This document shows positions 1-7,585 of a DNA stretch of 64,000 bases, piece after piece. The translations under genes were made by a program, and so were the position numbers. Position 1 is the first letter of the stretch, and the number at the start of each line of letters is the position of its first letter. The stretch comes from Chryseobacterium sp. SNU WT5 (GTDB lineage: Bacteria > Bacteroidota > Bacteroidia > Flavobacteriales > Weeksellaceae): contig NZ_CP041687.1 of the NCBI RefSeq assembly GCF_007362475.1, forward strand, positions 1,240,001 through 1,304,000. Direction: 5' to 3'. The notes beneath the pieces were generated by a model that was not told the DNA's origin, ran no database searches, and saw only the letters and a program-made list of their open reading frames with translations.

Positions 1-1092
1 ATCCTAAATTTAAATGATACCCAACAAAGTATTATTTCAATTGTTTTTAAATATTGTGATGACAAAGGTTTGCCGCTAATTGATCTGGATGATTTGAAAA
101 AAGTCCTGCAATATGTTACTGATAATCCGCAGGGGAAAGCAGATCTATCCAATAATTATGGCTCTATCTCGCCGGCTTCTTTAGGAGCAATTCTTAGATC
201 AATTGTCGCATTGGAACAACAGGGAGCAACTTCATTTTTTGGCGAACCAAGTTTTGATGTGGAAGATCTATTACAACAAAGAGATGGCAAAGGAGTCGTG
301 AATATCCTCCGAGTTGGTAATATTCAAAGTAAACCACAACTGTTTTCAACTTTTATGCTATCCCTTTTTGCCGAGATTTATATGATGTTTCCGGAAGAAG
401 GTGATAGTGGAAAACCAAAACTAGTTCTCTTCATCGATGAAGCTCATTTGATTTTCAAAGAAGCTTCGAAAACTCTTTTAAGTCAAATAGAAACGATGGT
501 AAAATTGATTCGTTCCAAAGGTGTTGGTATTTATTTTATTACTCAAATTCCTGGTGATGTTCCAGAAAATGTTTTATCGCAATTGGGTCTTAAAATCCAA
601 CATGCCTTACGCGGATTTACCGCAAAGGATCGAAAAGAAATTTCAAAAGCGGTCGAAAACTATCCGATCACTGAGTTCTATGATGCTAAAGAGTTAATTC
701 AAAACCTGGGGATTGGGGAAGCATTTATCACTGCGCTTGATGAGAAAGGAATTCCAACACCGTTGGTTCACACTTTCTTGATCTCACCGGAGTCAAGAAT
801 GGATATTTTAAATGATGCGGAAGTTTCAGATCTAACGAGTCGTTCTGCGATGGTCGCGAAATATGAGCAAACCATCAATAAAGATTCTGCCTACGAAATG
901 TTGACTAGTAGAATGGAACAAGCTGTTCAAAATGCTGCTCCCACGGTCAAAACAAAAACAATAAAACAAGAGCCTGGAGTTTTCGAAAGCGTTATGAAAT
1001 CTCGAGCAGGCCGTACGTTTGCTACCACAATTGCCAGAGAAGGTGCGAAATTTGTCTTAGGGATGTTTGGTCTAGGAGGAAGAAAAAGATAA
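1..1092 (+). CDS. HerA-like/DUF853 (YjgR-type) ATPase, C-terminal part
   Basis: 5'-truncated by the window edge: the frame is open from base 1, so a TTG at 70 is not a real start. What remains is the C-terminal half of a HerA/FtsK-superfamily ATPase of the DUF853 type. A hydrophobic Walker B strand ending in FIDEAH lies near base 435. It is followed by a conserved stretch around IRSKGVGIYFITQIPGDVPE, where the ATPase sensor motif sits, and a basic C-terminus ending GLGGRKR. The Walker A motif must lie upstream of the window. The stop is 15 bases before the downstream DnaQ-like exonuclease, so the two are probably co-transcribed. HerA-family motors translocate on DNA and often work with nucleases; the precise role of the DUF853 branch is not established. 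Family assignment is confident, function is inferred. Confidence 0.88.
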   Translation: MLNLNDTQQSIISIVFKYCDDKGLPLIDLDDLKKVLQYVTDNPQGKADLSNNYGSISPASLGAILRSIVALEQQGATSFFGEPSFDVEDLLQQRDGKGVVNILRVGNIQSKPQLFSTFMLSLFAEIYMMFPEEGDSGKPKLVLFIDEAHLIFKEASKTLLSQIETMVKLIRSKGVGIYFITQIPGDVPENVLSQLGLKIQHALRGFTAKDRKEISKAVENYPITEFYDAKELIQNLGIGEAFITALDEKGIPTPLVHTFLISPESRMDILNDAEVSDLTSRSAMVAKYEQTINKDSAYEMLTSRMEQAVQNAAPTVKTKTIKQEPGVFESVMKSRAGRTFATTIAREGAKFVLGMFGLGGRKR

Positions 1093-1107
1093 TTAAAAAG
1101 AAAAAAA

Positions 1108-2334
1108 TTGTATTCAGTAATTGACATAGAAAGTAACGGTGCCGGTTTTCGAAAAGAGAGCATTATCGAGATCGCCGTTTATAAATATGATGGTCACCAC
1201 ATTGTTGACCAGTTTATTTCTTTGGTAAACCCAGAAAGTGACATCACCCCTTTTGTGCAAAGACTGACTAATATTTCACCAAAAATGGTGAAAAATGCCC
1301 CAAAATTCCACGAAATCGCAAAACGAGTGGTGGAGATTACACAAAATACGACTTTAGTAGGTCATAATATTGAGTTCGATTATAGAATGCTCCGTCAAGA
1401 ATTTAAAAGATTGGGTTACGAATTTAAAATCAATACGGTAGACACAATTCCTTTAGCAAAAAAATTGATACCAACAGCCGAGAGTTACTCATTAGGCAAA
1501 TTGGTTAAGTCTTTGGGAATCCCACTGGTAGACCAACATCGTGCCTCGGGAGACGCTCGTGCGACCTTGGAATTATTCAAATTATTGATGATCAAAGACA
1601 AAGATTCGGAGATTATTCAGCAACATCATGATGAAGTTAATGCAAAAACCTATCAAAATAAAATCCGTGATCTGACTCAGGATTTACCAGCTGAAAAAGG
1701 TATTCTATATTTTCAAAATAAAGAAGGTTTTATTATCTATTCTGAGTTTGTAGACGACCTAAATAAATCAGCCAAAAGTATATTTCATTCAAAATCAAAA
1801 AGATGGGAATCTATGCAGGAAGAAGTTGAGCAGATTTACTTTGATATAACAGGAAGTAATATTCTCGCAAAATTGTTAATGAAAACGAAAGGTTTAAAGA
1901 AAAAAGAATCTTTAACTTTTGGTCTTTACCATAAAAAAGGCCATTATTTCGTTGATAAAATTGCACAACAACAGACGGAAAAACCATTATTAAAATTTAA
2001 ATCATTTACGCAAGGATCGAAAGCGGTGAGCTTCATCAATACAAAACCAGACTTACAACAAGTTAGAAATCTGCAACAACTATTAACCATTAACAAAAAT
2101 GATGAGCTTTGGATCTCTGCAGGAAGAGTATTGGGAGAAAAATCCTTTTTACTTTTTGAAAAGGGAAAATTAAGTGCTTACGGTTTTTATGAGCTTTATA
2201 CCCAGATTGAATCCTTGAAAAAGTTAGACCACCTGAAAATAGTTATTGATTTCCCCGTTACCGATATAATAAATGACTTAAAATTAGGACTTCTCTGCGG
2301 AGATTTCGAAATAATTGCAACTCCTTCAAAATAA
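1108..2334 (+). CDS. DnaQ-like DEDDh 3'-5' exonuclease fused to a degenerate GIY-YIG domain
   Basis: Residues 1-170 form a DEDDh exonuclease domain like the DNA polymerase III epsilon subunit. Exo I is VIDIES (Asp-x-Glu), Exo II is the HNIEFDYRMLRQEF region, and Exo III is HRASGDAR with the catalytic His and Asp. From about residue 195 a second domain resembles the UvrC/Cho GIY-YIG nuclease: LPAEKGILYFQNKEGFIIY aligns with the usual LPGKPGVYxFxDxxGxVIY pattern. However, the first catalytic Tyr is Leu, the YVGK segment reads YSEF, and the active-site Arg is not evident, so this module looks inactive. A TTG start at 1108 is needed because the next in-frame Met falls after the Exo I motif. It lies 15 bases after a HerA-like ATPase gene. 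The role could be DNA end processing or repair; this is inferred. Confidence 0.85.
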   Translation: MYSVIDIESNGAGFRKESIIEIAVYKYDGHHIVDQFISLVNPESDITPFVQRLTNISPKMVKNAPKFHEIAKRVVEITQNTTLVGHNIEFDYRMLRQEFKRLGYEFKINTVDTIPLAKKLIPTAESYSLGKLVKSLGIPLVDQHRASGDARATLELFKLLMIKDKDSEIIQQHHDEVNAKTYQNKIRDLTQDLPAEKGILYFQNKEGFIIYSEFVDDLNKSAKSIFHSKSKRWESMQEEVEQIYFDITGSNILAKLLMKTKGLKKKESLTFGLYHKKGHYFVDKIAQQQTEKPLLKFKSFTQGSKAVSFINTKPDLQQVRNLQQLLTINKNDELWISAGRVLGEKSFLLFEKGKLSAYGFYELYTQIESLKKLDHLKIVIDFPVTDIINDLKLGLLCGDFEIIATPSK

Positions 2335-2360
2335 ATAGTATAGATTTAAATAAAAAAAAT

Positions 2361-2368
2361 TATTTTTG
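2361..2368 (+). promoter_or_regulatory. -7 promoter box upstream of the lysA leader ORF
   Basis: TATTTTTG matches the Bacteroidota -7 consensus TAnnTTTG. Transcription would begin near 2373, just upstream of the lysine-rich mini-ORF. No TTTG is present 19 bases upstream, so the -33 part is weak. Confidence 0.45.
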
Positions 2369-2390
2369 ATAAAAATTTAGAATAAGCAAA

Positions 2391-2468
2391 GTGAAAGTTC
2401 TTACATCTATAAAAAAGGTTACTGCAAAAGGGAAAAAGTTTTTCTCTAAAGCAATCGATGTGGATTAA
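2391..2468 (+). CDS. Lysine-rich 25-codon leader ORF before lysA (candidate attenuator peptide)
   Basis: A GTG-initiated ORF of 25 codons sits between the exonuclease gene and lysA. It encodes a basic peptide (begins VKVLTSIKKVTAKGKK, ends AIDVD) with 7 lysines, including two Lys-Lys pairs. It lies downstream of a -7 box and upstream of an intrinsic terminator that ends about 22 bases before the lysA start. A peptide rich in the pathway's end product, followed by a terminator, is the layout of a translation-coupled attenuator. I did not find a convincing antiterminator pairing: only a partial complement between about 2412-2425 and 2497-2509. It could instead be a small basic protein or a chance ORF. 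Confidence 0.4.
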   Translation: MKVLTSIKKVTAKGKKFFSKAIDVD

Positions 2469-2493
2469 GGGCTCGTATTTTAACAATATTTGT

Positions 2494-2525
2494 AAAGCAG
2501 GCTCTTTTTAAGGTCTGCTTTTTTT
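2494..2525 (+). terminator. Intrinsic terminator/attenuator hairpin just before lysA
   Basis: AAAGCAG (2494-2500) pairs with CTGCTTT (2515-2521) across a 14-base loop, followed by a T run to about 2525. The lysA ATG is at 2547, which leaves no room for a promoter after the hairpin, so lysA transcripts probably have to read through it. Confidence 0.65.
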
Positions 2526-2546
2526 AATTTAATAAAACAACGTAAT

Positions 2547-3746
2547 ATGACTGATAAACATTTAATTAAAATCGCCGAGGAATTCGGAACCCCAACTTAT
2601 GTATATGATGCAGAGAGCATTAAAAACCATTATGAAAAGCTAACATCCTCTTTTCATAAAAGTACACGGTTTTTCTATGCTGCTAAATCACTGACGAACA
2701 TTAATATTCTAAAATATATAAAGAGTTTGGGTGCAGGTTTAGATTGTGTTTCTATCAATGAAGTCAAATTAGGTCTAAAAGCAGGTTATACCCCGAACAA
2801 AATCCTGTTCACTCCCAACTGTGTTGATCTATTCGAAATTGAGGAGGCAATGCAACTGAAAGTTCATATCAATATCGATAACATCTCCATTCTAGAACAG
2901 TTTGGTAACAAATACGGCAACAGCTATCCTATTTTTGTAAGAATCAATCCTCACATTTATGCGGGTGGAAATCATAAAATATCAACAGGCCATATCGATT
3001 CTAAATTTGGTATTTCTATCCACCAGCTTCGTCATATCGAAAGAGTAATGAAGTCGACCAACCTTCTGGTTGAAGGACTTCATATGCATACCGGAAGTGA
3101 AATAAAAGATACAGATGTTTTCTTGCAAGGTCTAGAAATTATGTTTGATCTGGCGGTACATTTTCCGGATTTAAAATACATCGATATGGGTAGCGGTTTC
3201 AAAGTACCGTACCAGGAGGGAGATTTGGAAACCGATGTGAAAACATTAGGAAAAAAAGTAGAAAAAGCACTAGCAGATTATCATCAGGAAAGCGGCCGAA
3301 AATTTGAATTGTGGTTTGAACCCGGAAAATATCTAGTGAGTGAAAGTGGCCATTTCCTGGTAAAATCGAACGTTATCAAACAAACAACTGCTACGGTTTT
3401 CGTGGGAATTAATTCCGGTTTCAATCATTTAATCCGCCCGATGTTTTACGATTCTCATCATATTATTGAAAATCTATCCAACCCAAAAGGTGCTGAAAGA
3501 ATTTATACCGTTGTGGGGAACATCTGTGAAACAGATACTTTTGCATGGGACAGAAAATTAAATGAAGTTCGGGAAAGTGATATTTTGGTTTTTAGAAATG
3601 CAGGAGCTTATGGATTTGAAATGAGTTCAAATTTTAATTCCCGTTTAAAACCTGCGGAAGTTTTGTTTCTGGATGGGAAAGCACATTTGATCAGAAAAAG
3701 AGAAGAATTTGAAGATCTGTTGAAAAACCAAATTGAAGTCATATAA
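2547..3746 (+). CDS. lysA: Diaminopimelate decarboxylase
   Basis: A PLP-dependent fold-type III decarboxylase that converts meso-diaminopimelate to L-lysine, the last step of lysine synthesis. Lys47 in FYAAKS is the Schiff-base lysine. HMHTGSEI near residue 179, the glycine-rich MGSGFKVPY near 214 (phosphate binding), and the C-terminal ICETD near 326 (the substrate-binding Cys of the dimer interface) are all present. Length 399 residues is typical of Bacteroidota LysA. The ATG follows a terminator-like hairpin by about 22 bases, and a lysine-rich mini-ORF lies before that, suggesting control by attenuation (inferred). An intrinsic terminator follows the gene. Confidence 0.95.
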   Translation: MTDKHLIKIAEEFGTPTYVYDAESIKNHYEKLTSSFHKSTRFFYAAKSLTNINILKYIKSLGAGLDCVSINEVKLGLKAGYTPNKILFTPNCVDLFEIEEAMQLKVHINIDNISILEQFGNKYGNSYPIFVRINPHIYAGGNHKISTGHIDSKFGISIHQLRHIERVMKSTNLLVEGLHMHTGSEIKDTDVFLQGLEIMFDLAVHFPDLKYIDMGSGFKVPYQEGDLETDVKTLGKKVEKALADYHQESGRKFELWFEPGKYLVSESGHFLVKSNVIKQTTATVFVGINSGFNHLIRPMFYDSHHIIENLSNPKGAERIYTVVGNICETDTFAWDRKLNEVRESDILVFRNAGAYGFEMSSNFNSRLKPAEVLFLDGKAHLIRKREEFEDLLKNQIEVI

Positions 3747-3806
3747 GTGCCAATTTCAATTAAGAAAGCAGATTTTCTATTTTAAAATCAACTATATAAA
3801 AGCAAA

Positions 3807-3832
3807 AATCCGATATTTGATATCGGATTTTG
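3807..3832 (+). terminator. Intrinsic terminator after lysA
   Basis: A perfect 10-bp stem AATCCGATAT/ATATCGGATT with a TTG loop, followed by TTTT, about 60 bases after the lysA stop. Confidence 0.8.
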
Positions 3833-4180
3833 CATTTTGACAAATTGTAAAATTTATCAGCTATGGTTATTCGTATTTTTCAGTAACAAATTAGAAATCT
3901 TATCCAAATCTTAAAGAAATGACATTTGTTTTCACTTTCTCTATAAATTTCTGACCTGACCCTAAATTCACTAAATCCACGACTTGCTGGGGTCTACAAA
4001 AATAAACCTTCAGAAACTATTATCCGATTTATATTTCGGTCACGTTGTTTCACAGATAGATACCCCTTCGATCTTGATTAGAGAAAGATTCTTCTTTATG
4101 CTACCATAACAGAAATTCTTTAAACGTCATCCAGAAACCCACTCACGTTTTTATTCCGATCACTGCCATTCTGTCATAGG
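3833..4180. other. Non-coding gap between lysA and miaB
   Basis: About 350 bases with no credible ORF on either strand, no tRNA-like structure and no clear hairpin. I see nothing assignable in it. It may be decayed sequence or hold an unrecognised regulatory RNA. Confidence 0.4.
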
Positions 4181-4186
4181 AATTTG

Positions 4187-4194
4187 TATCTTTG
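4187..4194 (+). promoter_or_regulatory. -7 promoter box for miaB
   Basis: TATCTTTG matches TAnnTTTG. Predicted transcription start is near 4199, giving a leader of about 50 bases to the GTG at 4248. The -33 region is not recognisable. Confidence 0.45.
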
Positions 4195-4247
4195 CATTCC
4201 CATTTTGTTTTTTAAATCTAAAATTCAAAATCTAAAATTTTATCAAG

Positions 4248-5681
4248 GTGCAAGAAAAATATATAGACGAAACGAAACAAGGCGAAGCGTTTGGCATCGC
4301 CGAAAAACCCGAAAACTCTAAAAAATTATTTTTAGAAAGTTATGGTTGCCAAATGAATTTCTCTGATTCTGAGATTGTTGCTTCAATTCTTAATGAACAA
4401 GGTTACAATACTACTTTACTACCGGAAGAAGCAGATTTAATTCTATTAAATACCTGCTCGATCCGAGAAAAAGCAGAACAAACGGTAAGAATGCGACTTG
4501 CACAATTCAAAAATCTGAAGAAAGAAAAACCAAATTTAACCGTCGGCGTTCTGGGTTGCATGGCCGAACGTTTGAAAACTAAATTTTTAGAAGAAGAACA
4601 GTTAGTTGATCTGGTTGTTGGACCGGATGCATACAGAGATTTACCCAATCTATTAAAAGAAACAGAAGGAGGCCGAGATGCCATCAACGTTATTTTATCG
4701 AAAGATGAAACTTACGCAGATATTAATCCTGTTCGTTTAGGTGGAAATGGAGTTACAGCTTTTGTAACAATCACCAGAGGTTGCGATAATATGTGTACAT
4801 TTTGCGTGGTGCCATTTACTCGAGGTCGTGAGCGCAGCCGCGATCCACATTCTATTATTAAAGAGTGCGAAGATCTTTGGAACAATGGCTACAGAGAAAT
4901 TACCCTTCTTGGTCAAAACGTAGATTCTTATTTATGGTTTGGTGGAGGTGCTAAAAAAGACTTTAAAAAAGCAACTGAAATGCAACAGTTAACAGCGGTA
5001 AATTTCGCTCAGTTGATGGAAATGGTTGCAATTGCAGTTCCCAAAATGAGAATCAGATTCTCCACCTCCAACCCTCACGATATGAGTACCGAAGTATTCA
5101 AAGTGATGGCCAAATATGATAATATCTGCAAATACGTTCACCTCCCGGTACAAAGTGGAAGTGATAGAATGTTGGAAAAAATGAACCGCCAGCATACCCG
5201 TGCAGAATATTTGACTTTAATTAATAAAGCAAAAGAACTCATTCCTGAAGTTTCTTTTTCACAGGATATGATCATCGGATTTTGTGGAGAAACAGAAGAA
5301 GATCACCAGTTAACATTAAGCTTAATGCGAGAAGTAGAGTACGACTATGGTTATATGTTCTCTTATTCTGAAAGACCAGGAACTCCCGCAGAAAAAAGAA
5401 TGGAAGATGATATTCCAGCTGATGTTAAACAAAGAAGATTGGCGGAAGTCATCGCTTTACAAGGCGAACTTTCCCGAAAAAGAATGCAGGGTTATGTGGG
5501 CAGAAATCACGAAGTTTTAATTGAAGGAACTTCCAGAAAGAATGAAAACCAGTGGAAAGGGCGTAATTCCCAAAATGCTGTTTGTGTTTTTGATAAACTC
5601 GAGGGTCAGAAATTAGGTGATCTTGTGACCGTTTTCGTTCATGGAAATACGCAGGGAACACTTTTAGCGAGAACAGTGTAG
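4248..5681 (+). CDS. miaB: tRNA-2-methylthio-N6-dimethylallyladenosine synthase
   Basis: A radical-SAM methylthiotransferase that adds the 2-methylthio group to i6A37 of tRNAs reading UNN codons. The N-terminal MTTase domain supplies cluster-binding cysteines in ESYGCQMNFSDSE, NTCSIREKAEQ and GVLGCMAER. The radical-SAM CxxxCxxC motif is in RGCDNMCTFC near residue 179. HLPVQSGSDRML and FSYSERPGTPA are characteristic of MiaB, and a C-terminal TRAM-like domain contains LIEGTSRKNENQWKGR. Length 477 is normal for the family. A GTG start at 4248 is accepted because the reading frame is conserved from there and no nearby ATG exists. The sigma-54 activator follows 77 bases later. Confidence 0.96.
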   Translation: MQEKYIDETKQGEAFGIAEKPENSKKLFLESYGCQMNFSDSEIVASILNEQGYNTTLLPEEADLILLNTCSIREKAEQTVRMRLAQFKNLKKEKPNLTVGVLGCMAERLKTKFLEEEQLVDLVVGPDAYRDLPNLLKETEGGRDAINVILSKDETYADINPVRLGGNGVTAFVTITRGCDNMCTFCVVPFTRGRERSRDPHSIIKECEDLWNNGYREITLLGQNVDSYLWFGGGAKKDFKKATEMQQLTAVNFAQLMEMVAIAVPKMRIRFSTSNPHDMSTEVFKVMAKYDNICKYVHLPVQSGSDRMLEKMNRQHTRAEYLTLINKAKELIPEVSFSQDMIIGFCGETEEDHQLTLSLMREVEYDYGYMFSYSERPGTPAEKRMEDDIPADVKQRRLAEVIALQGELSRKRMQGYVGRNHEVLIEGTSRKNENQWKGRNSQNAVCVFDKLEGQKLGDLVTVFVHGNTQGTLLARTV

Positions 5682-5758
5682 CCAATATTTACATCAAATT
5701 TTTCGAAAAAAATTGATATTCACTGTGCTTTTTAAAATGCACATTATACCAAGAAAAA

Positions 5759-7033
5759 ATGACAGATTTACAATCCATAAAGACACGCTTCGGAATTATC
5801 GGAAATTATCCGGTGCTAAACCGTGCTTTGCAGAAAGCAATTCAGGTAGCACCAACAGATATCTCTGTTTTGGTGATGGGAGAAAGTGGTGTGGGAAAAG
5901 AATTTATCCCCAAAATAATCCATGGTGAGTCCCGAAGAAAACATCAACCCTATATCGTTGTAAACTGTGGTGCAATCCCCGAAGGAACCATAGACTCAGA
6001 ATTATTTGGCCACGAAAAGGGAGCCTTTACCGGTGCAACTTCTACTCGAAAAGGATATTTCGAAGTTGCAGATGGCGGAACGATCTTTTTAGATGAAGTG
6101 GGTGAACTGCCTTTGCAAACGCAAGTGCGATTGCTTAGAGTTTTAGAAAGTGGCGAATTTATGAAAGTTGGCTCTTCACAAGTTCAAAAAACAAATGTTC
6201 GGATCGTTGCAGCAACCAATGTCAATATGATGAGTGCCATTAATGATGGAAGATTTCGTGAAGATTTGTATTATCGATTGAACACGGTACAAATCGACAT
6301 GCCGGCATTGCGGGAAAGAAAAGGAGATATTCATTTGCTCTTTAGAAAGTTTGCAATTGATTTTGCAGAAAAATACAGAATGCCAGAATTGGTTTTAAGT
6401 GACGATGCAGTTAACTATTTAGAAAATTATGCGTTCCCAGGGAACGTTCGGCAGTTGCGAAATCTGGTTGAACAAATGACTGTTGTAGAACAGGACCGAA
6501 GTATAAACTCGGTAAAATTAGCCGAGTACATTCCCATGCAATCAAAGCTCCCGGCAGTGATTCAGAAAGGAGGTGGTATCTCATCGAACGAATTTAATTC
6601 TGAAAGAGAAATCATGTACAAAATCCTGTTTGACATGAGAAATGACCTCAATGATTTAAAATCACTAACTTCGGAATTGATTAAAAACAGAGGAAACGCC
6701 GATTTTAGCCATCAAGAAAAAAATCTGATGAACCGCGTTTTCACGCCGGATGCTTCAACTCAGAATCCAAACTCGATGCTCTATTTTGAAAATCAAAACC
6801 AATATCAAAATCCTACCATTATTTCCAAAAACGACGAAGAATATGATGATGTAGAAGATATTGAAATTGAAGAAACAAAAGCAGATTCTCTTTCCTTACA
6901 AAACAATGAAAGAGAACTAATTGTAAAAGCTTTAGATAAGCACAAAGGGAGAAGAAATAAAGCGGCGGATGAATTGGGGATTTCCCAAAGAACACTTTAC
7001 AGAAAAATAAAACAATATAATTTAGAAGACTAA
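5759..7033 (+). CDS. Sigma-54-dependent Fis-family transcriptional activator
   Basis: An AAA+ bacterial enhancer-binding protein of 424 residues with no N-terminal receiver or sensory domain; the AAA+ domain starts almost at the N-terminus. Walker A is GESGVGKE near residue 41, the GAFTGA loop that contacts sigma-54 is near residue 88, Walker B is GTIFLDEVGELP, and an arginine-containing segment reads FREDLYYRLNTVQ. An acidic linker (residues about 350-375) leads to a C-terminal Fis-type helix-turn-helix containing RRNKAADELGISQRTLYRKI. Its stop codon shares one base with the ATG of lptE (TAATG), so the two are translationally coupled. In Bacteroidota this regulator commonly sits next to lptE. 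Its targets are unknown. With no regulatory domain it may be controlled by expression level or a partner protein. Confidence 0.93.
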   Translation: MTDLQSIKTRFGIIGNYPVLNRALQKAIQVAPTDISVLVMGESGVGKEFIPKIIHGESRRKHQPYIVVNCGAIPEGTIDSELFGHEKGAFTGATSTRKGYFEVADGGTIFLDEVGELPLQTQVRLLRVLESGEFMKVGSSQVQKTNVRIVAATNVNMMSAINDGRFREDLYYRLNTVQIDMPALRERKGDIHLLFRKFAIDFAEKYRMPELVLSDDAVNYLENYAFPGNVRQLRNLVEQMTVVEQDRSINSVKLAEYIPMQSKLPAVIQKGGGISSNEFNSEREIMYKILFDMRNDLNDLKSLTSELIKNRGNADFSHQEKNLMNRVFTPDASTQNPNSMLYFENQNQYQNPTIISKNDEEYDDVEDIEIEETKADSLSLQNNERELIVKALDKHKGRRNKAADELGISQRTLYRKIKQYNLED

Positions 7034-7584
7034 TGAAGAAATTTCAGCGCGAAAATTCCGAAATCAAGAATAGTCTGAAAATACTTTCTTTTTTCGCTCT
7101 TTTTTTACTGTTCACGGGATGCTATTCTTTTACGAATGTCAATTTAGACAGTCGGTATGAAACTATTCAGATCAAGGATTTTCCTAATAATTCGGCATTG
7201 ATGAACCCTAATTTGGCTCAGCAATTTTCGACTGATATTCAAAACAGGTTCTTGCAGAGAGCCAATTTAAAAGGAACTACCGAAAAACCTCATATTTTAA
7301 TTGAGGGTGAGATCACAGACTATGCAATTACGCCCACAACTATTTCATCTTCGGTGAACGCACCAGGCGGAAACATTCAGGCAGCTCAAAATAAACTGAC
7401 CATTACAGTCAAGGTACACTATGAAAATTCAATAGAGCCAGAAAAAAGTTTTGACAGAGTATATTCTGATGAGGCTGTTTTCAGTAGCGATTTAGATATT
7501 AACACCATCGAAACTTCACAAGTTAAATTGGTGAATGAGAGAATTATCAATAAAATTTTTAATGATATTGTAGCCAATTGGTAA
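7033..7584 (+). CDS. lptE: LptE-family LPS-assembly lipoprotein
   Basis: An outer-membrane lipoprotein expected to plug LptD and help insert LPS. A long basic N-region and hydrophobic stretch end in the lipobox LFTGC, placing the lipidated Cys near residue 30. The mature start CYSFTNVNLD, the central IQNRFLQRANL and GEITDYAITPT are typical of the Bacteroidota LptE family. Length is 183 residues. The start overlaps the preceding regulator's stop by one base, and the next gene begins 1 base after this stop, giving a three-gene operon. Confidence 0.85.
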   Translation: MKKFQRENSEIKNSLKILSFFALFLLFTGCYSFTNVNLDSRYETIQIKDFPNNSALMNPNLAQQFSTDIQNRFLQRANLKGTTEKPHILIEGEITDYAITPTTISSSVNAPGGNIQAAQNKLTITVKVHYENSIEPEKSFDRVYSDEAVFSSDLDINTIETSQVKLVNERIINKIFNDIVANW

Positions 7585-7585
7585 G

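Noticed and set aside
70-1092. TTG at 70 as the start of the ATPase
   Set aside because: The frame is open back to base 1 and the Walker A part of the family is missing, so the gene is truncated by the window edge.
2391-2546. Lysine (L-box) riboswitch upstream of lysA
   Set aside because: The region is too short and lacks the multi-helix core expected of an L-box; the mini-ORF/terminator layout fits better.
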